Numbered from the stretch's first letter, positions 25,203 through 34,694 are shown. The stretch: 64,000 bases of DNA from Gammaproteobacteria bacterium (GCA_002706685.1 PALV01000023.1:35719-99718); one strand, 5' to 3'. The notes: generated from the sequence alone by a model not told the origin. Translations and numbers: made by a program.

Positions 25203-26219
25203 TCAAAATTGCAGTCTTGCAATCGCAATACCACTCTCGCCGGCAACGGAGTACAGCAGATAGACCTCGCCGTCCTCCTCAAAGATAGCCGGGTCACGCA
25301 GCTGGTTGACAGCTACGTCGCTATGGCCCCGCTGCGAAGGCTCAATCGGCAGATTGGCGCCCTCCCATTCCGTCTCGGGACGCAGGACCTCAACGGCCTG
25401 CGATTCCTGCCAGCTCATCCAGTCACCGTCCAGCTCGATGGTCGACAGCAGGATTCGCTCCGGTTCATGCCCCACCTGGGTCCAGAATACATACAGTGTG
25501 TCGTCACGTAGCAACAGCGCAGAATGGCGCATGTCATTGTTAAACAGACGTGGCCCCTCTTCGAAATCAGTAATGCCATCTTCGGACCGGTAGAGGAAAC
25601 CAGGCATCGCCAGGCCGTAGTAGTAATCGCCGTGCTGAATAACGCGGAAATAGGGTCTGCCGAGAATCTCGGGCTGACCGACAAAATCGATGCCGTTTTT
25701 GGAGGTTGCCAGCCGGGTCACCTGACTGGACAGCCCCTGCGATGTTGCAGAATCAAATGCCCTGGCATCGCGGCCATGCACATACATGACGATTTCCTGC
25801 AGGTCGTCCCTGACATGCACATCAGGCGAAGCAATGTGAGCGTATGCGTTTGCGGCAGCCCCCTCTTCCAGCTCAACAGGGAAAAATGATTCCTCCAGCT
25901 GCAAGGTACCCGGCTCATAAGTAGTCCATGGGCCGAGCAGATCGTCTGCGTAGGCCATACGAATGTAGGTGCCGCGATGGTCGGCAAAGTACAGGTAATA
26001 CTCACCCAGTGGATTATCGACCCAGTCAGGTACCTTGATCAGCGAGGGACCCTGAACATTGCCGCCCATTCGGGCGTCCATGTTCTGCACGATAATGGGA
26101 CCATCACCCAGGCGGGTGACAGTAGGGATCTCGGCGGCCATGGAATGTGTGGCGACAAGGAACAGAACAGCAAAAACAAGCGACACCGCTGCGCGGAGCG
26201 TTGAGCAGATGTGAATCAC
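25203..26219 (-). CDS. Exported GH43-like five-bladed beta-propeller protein
   Basis: A 338-aa protein with a signal peptide (SLVFAVLFLVATHSMAA). Repeated propeller blades are visible: GEYYLYFADHRGTYIRMAYADDLLGPW, IVMYVHGRDA, GFLYRSEDGITDF, DTLYVFWTQVGHEPERILLST and AIFEEDGEVYLLYSVAGESGIAIA. This is the GH43/62/32/68 fold and its pattern of watching a substrate with a central carboxylate funnel, but no characteristic catalytic triad can be fixed by eye, so glycosidase activity is unproven. No polysaccharide-use genes adjoin it. Confidence 0.8.
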   Translation of the reverse strand: MIHICSTLRAAVSLVFAVLFLVATHSMAAEIPTVTRLGDGPIIVQNMDARMGGNVQGPSLIKVPDWVDNPLGEYYLYFADHRGTYIRMAYADDLLGPWTTYEPGTLQLEESFFPVELEEGAAANAYAHIASPDVHVRDDLQEIVMYVHGRDARAFDSATSQGLSSQVTRLATSKNGIDFVGQPEILGRPYFRVIQHGDYYYGLAMPGFLYRSEDGITDFEEGPRLFNNDMRHSALLLRDDTLYVFWTQVGHEPERILLSTIELDGDWMSWQESQAVEVLRPETEWEGANLPIEPSQRGHSDVAVNQLRDPAIFEEDGEVYLLYSVAGESGIAIARLQF

Positions 26220-26363
26220 GACGAGCCTCCCGAAACCTTATTATTGTGGGTGTGTGGCTGCAAATGACACGATGCCGCAAACGTGCTGTTTATTCGTGCC
26301 TGGTCATTGTATACCAGTCGTCAGCTTAGGAAAGTGGTGTGCGTCGGGAGCGCTTGGCGAGGC

Positions 26364-26960
26364 TTACTTGCCGGACCCGGCCAGCGCCACATGCAGCACC
26401 AGCGCCTTCAGCGAGCCTGCCAGCTCCGTGATGTGTGCCATGTCACTGGCTTCGTGTTTGATCATCAGTGTGGACTTCTGAATAAAATCAGCCAGCGCGG
26501 GCACGGTCATACCTGCCGAGTTGATACTCCTCTGATAGGGCTTCAACATATCCGTCAACAAGTCGTGGTATCGCACGGCATTACTTTTCAGTTCTTCTTT
26601 GCAGGCAGCGTTAAAGCCAGTGACTATATCCTCGGCATCCGGTGAAGCCTGCAACAGTTCAAAACTTTTGATAGCCATATGCAGGATGACGGAATCCAGG
26701 CGTTCACCAAGATCGCTGGTGCGCTCGAAGTCAGCCTCAATGCCAGCCACTTTGCGGTTGGACAGCTGGCGGATAATGGCGCGTAGCAGTTCGTCCTTGC
26801 TGGAAAAAACGGCGTACAGAGTCTGTCGGGAAATCCCGGCCTCCTGTGCGACGTCACTCATTGTTGTGCGGGACATGCCATAACGCAGCACCACACGGCG
26901 GCCTGCCTCTGCTATGTCGATTTCCCGCTGATCCATATCGTATGCCGTCATGCGCGACAT
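26364..26960 (-). CDS. TetR family transcriptional regulator
   Basis: A 198-aa regulator with the TetR HTH at about 15-60: A-E-A-G-R-R-V-V-L-R-Y-G, then TMSDVAQEAGISRQTLYAVFSSKDELL. The C-terminal domain is helical and divergent, so the ligand is unknown. It is divergent from a molybdenum hydroxylase operon; the 95-base intergenic region contains the palindrome TTGAC-N5-GTCAA over the -35 of that operon, its likely operator. The start may alternatively be the Met at 26951. Confidence 0.92.
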   Translation of the reverse strand: MSRMTAYDMDQREIDIAEAGRRVVLRYGMSRTTMSDVAQEAGISRQTLYAVFSSKDELLRAIIRQLSNRKVAGIEADFERTSDLGERLDSVILHMAIKSFELLQASPDAEDIVTGFNAACKEELKSNAVRYHDLLTDMLKPYQRSINSAGMTVPALADFIQKSTLMIKHEASDMAHITELAGSLKALVLHVALAGSGK

Positions 26961-26971
26961 CTTTACAGAAT

Positions 26972-27000
26972 TTGACTATTTGTCAAGTTTGGCTTTTAAT
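26972..27000 (+). promoter_or_regulatory. Sigma-70-type promoter and TetR operator of the molybdenum hydroxylase operon
   Basis: TTGACT (26972-26977), 17-base spacer, TTTAAT (26995-27000). The palindrome TTGAC-TATTT-GTCAA (26972-26986) covers the -35 box and is the best candidate operator for the divergent TetR regulator. Confidence 0.7.
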
Positions 27001-27055
27001 GTCCAACGATCCCTATAAACATCTGAACGGTTCCTGAAAAGTCTGCGGAGGACGT

Positions 27056-27532
27056 ATGGCATACCTATTAACAATCAATGGTCAATCCCACGAGGTTGAC
27101 GTCGAAGGCGACATGCCTTTGCTATGGGTGGTGCGCGATCATCTCAACCTCACCGGCACCAAATTCGGCTGTGGCATGGCGCAATGTGGCGCCTGCACCG
27201 TCCATGTCGACGGCGTCGCCACGCGCACCTGTGTGATGACCGTGGCAGATTCGGTTGGCAAGAACATCACCACCATCGAGGGCCTGCAGTCACCGCAGGC
27301 AAAAGCCGTGCAACAGGCCTGGGTGGAACTGCAGGTTCCCCAGTGCGGCTACTGCCAGTCCGGCCAGGTCATGTCGGCCACCGCACTGCTGGAGCAGAAC
27401 CCCAACCCCACCGATGCCGATATTGATGCCGCCATGTCCGGCAATATCTGCCGCTGTGGTACTTACCCGCGCATCAAGGCGGGCATCAAGATGGCTTCGG
27501 TGCAATTCACCAACGCTGCGGAGACTGCATAA
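27056..27532 (+). CDS. (2Fe-2S)-binding subunit of a molybdenum hydroxylase (isoquinoline 1-oxidoreductase alpha type)
   Basis: A 158-aa xanthine-oxidase-family small subunit. The plant-type cluster ligands are C39, C44, C47 and C59 ([10 protein letters not shown] ... RTC); the second cluster uses C97, C100, C132 and C134 (CGYCQSGQ ... CRCG). Length and spacing match IorA-like subunits exactly. It passes electrons from the molybdenum centre of the next gene product. GGAGG precedes the ATG; the stop overlaps the large-subunit ATG (TAATG). Confidence 0.95.
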   Translation: MAYLLTINGQSHEVDVEGDMPLLWVVRDHLNLTGTKFGCGMAQCGACTVHVDGVATRTCVMTVADSVGKNITTIEGLQSPQAKAVQQAWVELQVPQCGYCQSGQVMSATALLEQNPNPTDADIDAAMSGNICRCGTYPRIKAGIKMASVQFTNAAETA

Positions 27533-29712
27533 TGAATATCAGACGTTTTCTGAAAACCGACACCGCAGTGCCCGATAGCAGCCGACGCAGCTTCCTGAAA
27601 GTCAGTGCCGGGGCCTCTGCTGGTTTGATGCTGGGCGTCAGTTTCTCAGCACCGTCCGCTCTCGCCCAACAGGCATCAGATGCCGCCCTGGAGATGAATG
27701 CCTTTGTCAGCATCAGCCCGGACAACACCGTCAAGGTACTGATCAAACATCTGGAGATGGGCCAGGGCGTATATACCGGCCTGGCCACCTGCGTCGCAGA
27801 AGAACTTGATGCAGACTGGAGCCAGGTGGTCTGTGAACACGCACCGGCGGATGTCAGCAAATACGCCAACCTGTTGATGGGTCAGCAGGGAACCGGTGGC
27901 AGCACAGCCATCGCCAACAGCTTCATGCAGATGCGCCAGGCTGGTGCGGCCGCCAAAGCCATGCTGGTCGCAGCGGCGGCTGCGCAGTGGCAGGTAAATG
28001 CCAGCGAGATCACGGTCAGTAACGGCGTGGTGTCTCACGGCAATCATTCGGCCACCTTTGGTGAGCTGGCAGTGGCAGCAGCACAGCAGCCCACACCGGA
28101 CAGAAGCTCACTGACCCTGAAAACTCCCGCGGAGTTCAAGCTGATCGGTCAGGACAATACGCTGCGCAAGGATGTCGGCAAACACAACGGCACCGCCATC
28201 TACACGCAGGACGTCAAACTGCCGGGCATGCTGACGGCAGTCGTGGCACACCCGCCCCGCTTTGGCGCCAAAGTACGTTCCTTCGACGCCAGCGCTGCAC
28301 TCGCCCGCCGCGGTGTGCAGCAGGTGTTTGAGATCGACAGTGGTGTTGCGGTGGTGGCCAGTGATTACTGGACAGCAATCAAGGCTCGCGAGCAGCTGCA
28401 GATTGAGTGGGATGCCAGTGAGGCGGAAACACGCAGCTCCGGCGACATCCTCGCGCAATATCGTGAACTGGTAGAAACACCCGGCGCCATTGCCGAAGCG
28501 CATGGCAATCCGGACTCCGTGCTGTCGGCCTCTTCGGATGTAACGGAACTGATGTTTGAGTATCCGTATCTGGCTCACGCACAGATGGAACCGATGAACT
28601 GTGTTGCGCAGGTCAATGGCGATTCAGCGGAAATGTGGTATGGCTGTCAGTCACCCACCAGTGACAAGGCGGCAATCGCGCAGCTGCTGGGTACCAGCGG
28701 TGACAAAGTCACCATCCACACGGTATTTGCTGGCGGCGGTTTTGGTCGTCGTGCCAACCCGGCCTCCGACTACGTGCTGGAGTCAGTGCAGATTGCCCGT
28801 CAGGTTCCCAATACGCCCGTGAAACTGGTGTGGTCGCGTGAAGATGACATGCAGGCGGGTTACTACCGCCCGGCCTATGTGCACAAGCTGTCTGCGGCGC
28901 TGGATGCTGCGGGCAAGCCCAACGCGATGAAGATCCGCATTGCCGGACAATCCATCATGGCTGGCACTTCAATGGCAGCGATGATGGTCAGAGACGGCAT
29001 TGACAACACCTCGGTGGAAGGCCTGACCGAGTTTGCCTATGACGTGCCAGAGCGCCAGGTAGAACTCCATTCGCCCCAGGTGGGAGTGCCAGTACAGTGG
29101 TGGCGTTCGGTGGGTCACACGCACACGGCGTTCAGTAAAGAAGTGTTTATTGATGCGCTGGCCAGAAAAGCGGGTGCAGACCCGGTGGCTTATCGCCTGG
29201 AGCTGTTAAAAAACAATCCACGCGAAACGGCAGTGCTGAAACTGGCTGCAGAAAAAGCGGGCTGGGGCACGACTGAGCTGCCGGAAGGCTGGGGTCGTGG
29301 CGTGGCTGTACATACCTCCTTTGGTTCAACCGTGGCAGAGATCGTTGATGTCTCTGTTGATGGCAACAACTTCAAGGTTGAACGGGTGGTCGCAGCGATC
29401 GACTGTGGTATCGCGGTGAATCCCAGCATCGTAAAAGCACAGGTGGAAAGTGCAATCGCCTATGGTCTGTCAGCAGCGCTGGCGGATGAGGTGACACTGA
29501 CAGATGGTCATGTTGATCAGACCAACTTCCACAACTATCGTGTGTTGCGCATGAATGCGATGCCAGAAGTTGAGACGCATATCGTCCCATCCACCAATGC
29601 CCCATCAGGTGTGGGCGAGCCAGGCACACCGCCAATTGCACCGGCGGTGGCCAATGCCCTGGCGGCTGTAACTGGAAGGACGTTTACACGGCTGCCTTTG
29701 CGATTGGCGTGA
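27532..29712 (+). CDS. Tat-exported molybdopterin-binding large subunit (isoquinoline 1-oxidoreductase beta type)
   Basis: A 726-aa subunit with a twin-arginine signal (SRRSFLK, residues 17-23, then a hydrophobic stretch and SALAQ cleavage site). The molybdopterin-binding region includes EMGQGVYTGLATCVAEEL, GGGFGRRA, and the catalytic-glutamate motif GVGEPGTPP near the C-terminus. The protein is about 730 aa as in IorB. With the small subunit it hydroxylates an N-heteroaromatic or aldehyde substrate in the periplasm. No cytochrome c subunit follows, so the electron acceptor must be encoded elsewhere. Confidence 0.95.
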   Translation: MNIRRFLKTDTAVPDSSRRSFLKVSAGASAGLMLGVSFSAPSALAQQASDAALEMNAFVSISPDNTVKVLIKHLEMGQGVYTGLATCVAEELDADWSQVVCEHAPADVSKYANLLMGQQGTGGSTAIANSFMQMRQAGAAAKAMLVAAAAAQWQVNASEITVSNGVVSHGNHSATFGELAVAAAQQPTPDRSSLTLKTPAEFKLIGQDNTLRKDVGKHNGTAIYTQDVKLPGMLTAVVAHPPRFGAKVRSFDASAALARRGVQQVFEIDSGVAVVASDYWTAIKAREQLQIEWDASEAETRSSGDILAQYRELVETPGAIAEAHGNPDSVLSASSDVTELMFEYPYLAHAQMEPMNCVAQVNGDSAEMWYGCQSPTSDKAAIAQLLGTSGDKVTIHTVFAGGGFGRRANPASDYVLESVQIARQVPNTPVKLVWSREDDMQAGYYRPAYVHKLSAALDAAGKPNAMKIRIAGQSIMAGTSMAAMMVRDGIDNTSVEGLTEFAYDVPERQVELHSPQVGVPVQWWRSVGHTHTAFSKEVFIDALARKAGADPVAYRLELLKNNPRETAVLKLAAEKAGWGTTELPEGWGRGVAVHTSFGSTVAEIVDVSVDGNNFKVERVVAAIDCGIAVNPSIVKAQVESAIAYGLSAALADEVTLTDGHVDQTNFHNYRVLRMNAMPEVETHIVPSTNAPSGVGEPGTPPIAPAVANALAAVTGRTFTRLPLRLA

Positions 29713-29725
29713 TGTGAGGCTGATC

Positions 29726-29748
29726 CGGGTGCCGCCACGCGGCGCCCG
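29726..29748. terminator. Strong GC hairpin between convergent genes, possible terminator
   Basis: A 10-bp stem CGGGTGCCGC / GCGGCGCCCG (one G-T pair) with a CAC loop, 13 bases after the large-subunit stop. There is no T-run on either side, so it may be a Rho-dependent or processing hairpin. Confidence 0.45.
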
Positions 29749-29761
29749 TGTCAGCTCAAAC

Positions 29762-30700
29762 TTAAATGCTTACCGAACACGCTTTTACCAGATTAAGATC
29801 TGATATGTATCTCTCTACCCTCATACTGGACAAAGCATTCATGGCTGCAAGTCCATTCCCCAGTTGTTGTTGAAGGCGCGAGTCCAGGGAACCGTCAGCC
29901 ACAAATGGAACATTACCAGCCGGCGTCTCACTGACATTACCGCCCTCTTCCAGTTCAATATTCTCGGCGATCTGCGTCCGTAACTGTGCGGTAATTGTAT
30001 CGATATCAGGAAGCTGGCCATTAAAGCGCTGCAGGATAGTGATTTCGATTCTTTGTATGGCCTTAACAACCTCATTGTCGGCAGTTTCCAGAGCCTCCAA
30101 CGAACGTTCAGCCAGGTCCAGGGCTCTGCCTAACTTGGCCTCGACCTGACTATACGAACCCAGCTCTTCATAATGATCACTTATTATTTGATTTATCGCC
30201 GATTGATTAGTATCCAGTATATTTTTCGACTGATTCAACTGTGAAGCAATGCTCTGTATCGTTTGAAAATCCGAAATACCGTCCTCAAGTCGTTCTGAGT
30301 TGTCGTAAACACACTGAGTGGCGCTGATTGCACTGGTGTATATCTGCAACTGAAACGGGATATTTCGATACGTTTTCCTGGCAGACTGATAACCAAGACC
30401 CATCGCAGATGTCTTTAATACGTCTGAGTGAAGTTCGGCCACTTCAGCACCAATGCCCAGTGTCACCAGATTTAGAATCCAGGAATCAAACTCATTGTTT
30501 TTGTCGTAGTTTTCAAGCACTGCTGTTTTGTATTTTTGAGAGGCATTAGACGCATACAGTCTGGCCTTGCAAATGTCTGTGACTGGGGTGCCACAAGAGC
30601 TGGTATCAGTAATGCTCTGAACACTTCCCAGCTCTACAGGCTTGAATGACACACATGCGCTTGTGAACAGGGCCAGAAAACACACCGTTAGAATCTTCAT
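29762..30700 (-). CDS. Lipoprotein of unknown function with coiled-coil segment
   Basis: A 312-aa protein with a lipobox FTSACVS (Cys at residue 16), so it is membrane-anchored after Lsp cleavage. The mature part is mostly helical, with heptad-like stretches at about 160-240 (KLGRALDLAERSLEALETADNEVVKAIQRIEI) and a paired-cysteine N-terminal region (SCGTPVTDICKARLY). It ends in ACSVSI. No family recognised. Flanked by unrelated genes. Confidence 0.75.
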   Translation of the reverse strand: MKILTVCFLALFTSACVSFKPVELGSVQSITDTSSCGTPVTDICKARLYASNASQKYKTAVLENYDKNNEFDSWILNLVTLGIGAEVAELHSDVLKTSAMGLGYQSARKTYRNIPFQLQIYTSAISATQCVYDNSERLEDGISDFQTIQSIASQLNQSKNILDTNQSAINQIISDHYEELGSYSQVEAKLGRALDLAERSLEALETADNEVVKAIQRIEITILQRFNGQLPDIDTITAQLRTQIAENIELEEGGNVSETPAGNVPFVADGSLDSRLQQQLGNGLAAMNALSSMRVERYISDLNLVKACSVSI

Positions 30701-30903
30701 AGTACCTCCTTGTCGGCTTGGTGGAGGCTTAGTGGTCAGACGGGCTCTCCACTGAATGACTGAGTATTCAATATCACTATGAGTACTGCTGTGTGTTTAT
30801 GAATTGTCTCACCCCAGGTTGTTTTTGGATTTATCAGTTAGTTATTGTGCAAATTGTCTGATAGCTAAGATTGCGGATCAATTGGATTCTGGGGTGATTT
30901 GAC

Positions 30904-31740
30904 TCATGCTCGTTGAAACTCTATGTCAGCAATATCCGCCACAAAAAACGGAAAGTATTGATCAGTGCCAAAGTGATTGCCGGCTTCAACATGGGTGGGC
31001 AGGCAAAATCCACCAAAATCGCGTAACCCGGACACATGGCCACCGAAGGGCTGCAGCCGATGCTGCTTCTCCGGATTGGCATTACTCCAGCGTTGAAAAA
31101 TGAATGCCGCCGGTTGGCCGTCCTCCTTTACTGTCAAGTCCACGGCCTGGGACATTCCCTGATACTTGATGATTGCCCGGACGCGGTCTGGCGCCAGACC
31201 TTCCCAGGAAATATGAGGGCCGGGAAGCAGCGCTGCCGGTGTCCAGATCACGGCCTCGGCAACATATCGACCAAATGCTGACAGGGTATGATCGGCGTTG
31301 CCACCCATGCGGGCAACGGGCAGCAAGCCCCAAATCCAGAACCGCGTCCAGCGCTGGGTATCAGAACCGGACATCGCCATGACACCGCGCCGCGCCCGCA
31401 TTTTCCATACAAAACCCAAAGGCGCAGCAAGGATCTGGGTCGCCGTAAAGTCCAGATAATCGGGTTTGTCTTTATTACCCATTCCAAATTGGCCGGCCAT
31501 CCTGATACGGGCCACCGTCCAGAGCGGCGTACCCGGTTTAATCGTGTATAGAACATAACGCTGCGCGGGTTCCGGCAGGTGCATGACCATATCGGCGGTG
31601 AAGGTTTGCGGGTTTGCAGGCTGGCTGGCGAGCAGCTCGCGCATGGCATTGAAGTCGGCGCGGTGGTCCAGTAGCCGCCAGGCGTACAGGGCCAGGACTA
31701 TTAAGGTCAGTATGCCGATCACTACACTTGCTAAAGTCAT
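30904..31740 (-). CDS. DUF6544/DUF6920-type membrane-anchored protein
   Basis: A 278-aa protein with one N-terminal membrane segment (LASVVIGILTLIVLALYAW) and a soluble domain of about 240 residues that matches an uncharacterised family with the markers LPEPAQRYVLY, F-G-M-G near residue 85, MSGSDTQRWTRF, GRYVAEAVIWTPAALLP and FGGFCLPTHVEAGNHFGT. These are conserved in proteins annotated DUF6544/DUF6920; the family assignment is from memory of its sequence pattern. Function unknown; the fold suggests a periplasmic or membrane-surface lipid-binding domain (inference). Confidence 0.75.
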   Translation of the reverse strand: MTLASVVIGILTLIVLALYAWRLLDHRADFNAMRELLASQPANPQTFTADMVMHLPEPAQRYVLYTIKPGTPLWTVARIRMAGQFGMGNKDKPDYLDFTATQILAAPLGFVWKMRARRGVMAMSGSDTQRWTRFWIWGLLPVARMGGNADHTLSAFGRYVAEAVIWTPAALLPGPHISWEGLAPDRVRAIIKYQGMSQAVDLTVKEDGQPAAFIFQRWSNANPEKQHRLQPFGGHVSGLRDFGGFCLPTHVEAGNHFGTDQYFPFFVADIADIEFQRA

Positions 31741-31927
31741 TGGGGAAACTCCTCAGGCCGGCTTTACATTACTAGCCGGGGTCCTTTGCCCTATTGACTT
31801 GGGTCAAGCGCTCAGCGAATACCCAGGTGTTCCTGGCACCACGGTGCGCGAATTGTTGCTCTGGCAGATATTGCATTGCTACCTACTTTATACTATAAAG
31901 CACTTTCAAAACTTATTGGAGATCATT

Positions 31928-32380
31928 ATGCAGTTCAAGAATACCCGTCTTTCGGGCATCTTCAGCGTCATTCTTGTCTGGACATTAATCTGGGCAATGC
32001 CCGGCGTGTTCATAGAGTTCCTGGACAACATAGCGCCGAGTGCGTATTCGTTCACTCGAAGAATTGATATGTGGATTCAGACATTTGCTTTTCCCGGGAT
32101 ATTAAGCGGAATGCTTTTCCTCGGGCTTTGTGGCATCGCGTATCGTCAGCATCAGCTAGAGCTTCTAAGCGCTCACCGGGCATGCACAATAGGCGCTGTA
32201 AGTGGATTTCTGATTGGCGTGTTGTGCATCTGGTTGTTGCTAGGCTGGCGTCCTGGGGACTCATTGTTTGCAGCCGCGTCAGTGTCTTTGATCACGACAC
32301 TTTTGGGTGCCATCGCAGGGCTTGGCTCTGTGAAGATGCTCAAATACAGAACCCACGCTTCCGCTCAAGCCAGCGCTTAG
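31928..32380 (+). CDS. Four-helix membrane protein of unknown function
   Basis: A 150-aa protein starting at ATG 31928 after TTGGAG. Four hydrophobic segments are visible: IFSVILVWTLIWAMPGVFI, FAFPGILSGMLFLGLCGIA, IGAVSGFLIGVLCIWLLLG and ASVSLITTLLGAIAGLGSV. No conserved catalytic residues. No family recognised. Convergent with the DCC-family gene, 24 bases between stops. Confidence 0.75.
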   Translation: MQFKNTRLSGIFSVILVWTLIWAMPGVFIEFLDNIAPSAYSFTRRIDMWIQTFAFPGILSGMLFLGLCGIAYRQHQLELLSAHRACTIGAVSGFLIGVLCIWLLLGWRPGDSLFAAASVSLITTLLGAIAGLGSVKMLKYRTHASAQASA

Positions 32381-32404
32381 AGATCAAATTCCTGACAAAA
32401 AAGC

Positions 32405-32773
32405 CTAGCCTCGCCCGGTGCGTTCCAATCGTTTATCAACCATGCGTCTGTACAGCCGCGAAAGGATAGGCTTGATCACGGGCAGGCCAATCAGCCAGCC
32501 CAGTGGGCGCAGGATGGGGGCGCGCCGCATCAGCAGCTGGTAGGCGTCTATTTCGCTGTGGATGTTTCCATCGGCGTCTTTAACGTGGAGTTCCCGCAGC
32601 GCCCGCTCCGGGTCGATGCCCTGCTGGCGTAACTCTTCGTCTTTATCGGTGATGTCGTACCAGTGGACGTTGGCGTTATCGGCCGCCATGTGTTCGTATT
32701 TTCTGCGGTCTTCTCTGCAGTCCGGGCAGGCGCCGTCGTAGTAGACGGTTAAAGGCTGTCTCTGGTCGCTCAT
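32405..32773 (-). CDS. DCC (DUF393) family thiol-disulfide oxidoreductase-like protein
   Basis: A 122-aa protein; AAGGAG precedes ATG 32773. DCC hallmark D-G-A-C-P-D-C (YYDGACPDCRED, about residues 12-23) gives a CxxC pair in a thioredoxin-like context, followed by WYDITDKDEELRQQGIDPERALRELHV and GWLIGLPVIKPILSRLYR. Proposed redox function for the family; the partner is unknown. Cytosolic, perhaps membrane-associated through the last helix. Confidence 0.88.
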   Translation of the reverse strand: MSDQRQPLTVYYDGACPDCREDRRKYEHMAADNANVHWYDITDKDEELRQQGIDPERALRELHVKDADGNIHSEIDAYQLLMRRAPILRPLGWLIGLPVIKPILSRLYRRMVDKRLERTGRG

Positions 32774-32998
32774 GATGTGCTCCTTCGACTTGCTTTTCTG
32801 TAGCATAACAAATTGGCGTAGCATGCAGGAACGCTACGCCAAGACTTCCTGGAACGCTGTTCACTTCATACCTTTAGATTGTCAGCTGCCACCCGCAGAA
32901 ATCTGCGGCCAACTGAGGTAGCATCGGGTCCTGCAGACTTCACATTCAACTCACCAGCGTGCCAGGGCAATTTAAACCTGACAATAAAGGGAGTCCTT

Positions 32999-33475
32999 AT
33001 GACATTTGCACTTTCAAATATGCAACTGACCAGTCACGACCTGAAACAGGGCGAGCGTATCGATGACAAACACAGCTACGATGGTGGCAATGTGTCGCCG
33101 GAGCTGACCTGGAGCAAGGTACCCGAGGGAACCAGGTCATTGGCTATCTTCTGCCATGACCCTGATGCCCCGCTGGTGTCGTCAACGGGTAACTACGGCT
33201 TTGTGCATTGGCTTGTCTACAATATTCCGCCCAAAGTGAATCACTTGCCGCAGGGTTGCAAGGATTACGCACAGGGACTGAATAATTTTGACAGCATCGG
33301 CTACGGTGGTCCCAAGCCGCCACCCGGCCACGGTCGGCACCACTATTATTTCTGGGTATTGGCCCTGGACCTGGAGCCGTCCATGGCTGACGGGCAGGAA
33401 CTGGCGGAATTCCTGGAAAGAGTCGAGCCACACGTGTTGGGCATGAACCGGCTTGTGGCTTACTACGAGTCCTGA
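32999..33475 (+). CDS. YbhB/YbcL family PEBP-like (Raf kinase inhibitor-like) protein
   Basis: A 158-aa protein starting at ATG 32999 after AAAGGGAG; a longer in-frame start at 32879 has no ribosome-binding site. PEBP pattern: GGNVSPELTWSKVPEGTRSLAIFCHDPDAP (D-P-D-A-P hallmark), VHWLVYNIP, GGPKPPPGHGRHHYYFWVLALD with G-x-R-H-x-Y of the ligand pocket. Ligand unknown; bacterial members are uncharacterised. The gene end overlaps the convergent NTF2-like gene by 13 bases. Confidence 0.92.
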   Translation: MTFALSNMQLTSHDLKQGERIDDKHSYDGGNVSPELTWSKVPEGTRSLAIFCHDPDAPLVSSTGNYGFVHWLVYNIPPKVNHLPQGCKDYAQGLNNFDSIGYGGPKPPPGHGRHHYYFWVLALDLEPSMADGQELAEFLERVEPHVLGMNRLVAYYES

Positions 33476-33888
33476 CTCTGGTCCGGGATCGCCATCACGT
33501 CGGCGCGATGTGACATGACAACGGCGACTTTCCAGGCACCGTCGGCCAGGACGAGGGTGTAGGTAGCGCCCAGTGTTTCGATGACGTCGCCGTTGCCGTC
33601 GAGTCGGGTCCAGACGGTGCTGGCCATGGCGTTGGTGTCGCCGAGCAGTTTGATGTGGCATTTGTCGAGGCGGGTGTGGGCGAAACCGCGTTGGTGCAGG
33701 CTGTCAAAGACAGGCATCATCTTGTTGCGGGTTTCTTCGGCTGAGGTGGATGAGAAGACATTGCCTTTTGATATGATAGTTCTAGGGGTGGTGAAGAGTG
33801 CCAGCCAGGCGTCAAAGTCGAGCCTGGAGAAGGTTTCGCCGATGGATTGCATTAAATGTGTTATTTCGGTGTGCTTGTCTTTGCTCAT
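33463..33888 (-). CDS. NTF2-like (SnoaL/DUF4440-type) protein
   Basis: A 141-aa protein with the NTF2-like alpha+beta cone fold: HLMQSIGETFSRLDFDAWLALFTTP, then V-F-S-S-T-S-A-E-E-T-R-N-K-M-M-P, and three beta-strands at the end (MASTVWTRLDGNGDVIETLGATYTLV, GAWKVAVVMSH). No catalytic residues can be assigned. It is likely a small-molecule-binding or isomerase-like protein. Its last codons overlap the PEBP gene on the other strand. Confidence 0.82.
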   Translation of the reverse strand: MSKDKHTEITHLMQSIGETFSRLDFDAWLALFTTPRTIISKGNVFSSTSAEETRNKMMPVFDSLHQRGFAHTRLDKCHIKLLGDTNAMASTVWTRLDGNGDVIETLGATYTLVLADGAWKVAVVMSHRADVMAIPDQSQDS

Positions 33889-33911
33889 GCAATTCTCCTC
33901 TCTGGCAGATC

Positions 33912-34694
33912 CTATGCCAGACTGCGAACAAACCCAAGCCCAAACTCACTGCCCGCAATCATCGTCCCCAGCACGCTAAGTGCAATAGCAACACTAATAC
34001 CTGCCAGGCTCGCTCGATGAACTCTCTTCAGCGCGATCAGGTCATAAACCACGATAATTGCGAGCAGCGCCAACAATGCCAGGGGGATGAATGGTCCCTG
34101 CTCGCCTCCAAAAAACTCCAGACGTGAGATACGCGCCAAGGCGGGCCCTAATATGGCAACCGTTGCTATCAATATCAGACGCTTGTGAATATCGGAACGT
34201 CTTCGGAAAATGATGGCTGAGGACAGCAAGACAGCAAAGGTGACTACTGAAACAATATTGGCCCAAATCACTCCGCTTATAAAGGTAAGGAAGCTTATAC
34301 CTGAGCCCAGTGCTGGATCGATGGCAGACATATCCGTCTCCAGCGTAATCCCCTGCGCCAAACCACGCGCAACCACATTAGATGTCGCCATGAGACCGCC
34401 CATGACAACAAGCACTCCGTAGCCGGCTGCAATTGGCCCGAGCTTTCGGTGTAATCGGTGATTCTGCGAGTATATAAACCATGCCTGAGCCACCAGAATG
34501 ACAAACCATCCCGTGAGAATAGCGCCGTGGAGATGCAAGTAGAATGGGATAGGCGGCGCTTCGAACGCTACGCGCAGGAACAGCGATGGGGCAAAACCAA
34601 TAAGGACTATAGCGAGCGGAAGAATACTGTATATCAGGAAGAAGAGATTTTCGTTTTGATCATGATTACTGGCAGGAGCGGCTGAAATTTCCAT
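33912..34694 (-). CDS. Seven-helix membrane protein of unknown function
   Basis: A 260-aa integral membrane protein; about seven hydrophobic segments, for example FLIYSILPLAIVLIGFAPSLF, GAILTGWFVILVAQAWFIY, GYGVLVVMGGLMATS, FISGVIWANIVSVVTFAVLL and LALLALLAIIVVYDLI. Histidines in YLHLHG and the sequence HRLHRKLG recall DUF2306-like and cytochrome-b561-like membrane proteins, so heme binding is conceivable (inference). Follows the NTF2-like gene by 23 bases on the same strand, in transcription order upstream of it. Confidence 0.75.
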   Translation of the reverse strand: MEISAAPASNHDQNENLFFLIYSILPLAIVLIGFAPSLFLRVAFEAPPIPFYLHLHGAILTGWFVILVAQAWFIYSQNHRLHRKLGPIAAGYGVLVVMGGLMATSNVVARGLAQGITLETDMSAIDPALGSGISFLTFISGVIWANIVSVVTFAVLLSSAIIFRRRSDIHKRLILIATVAILGPALARISRLEFFGGEQGPFIPLALLALLAIIVVYDLIALKRVHRASLAGISVAIALSVLGTMIAGSEFGLGFVRSLA

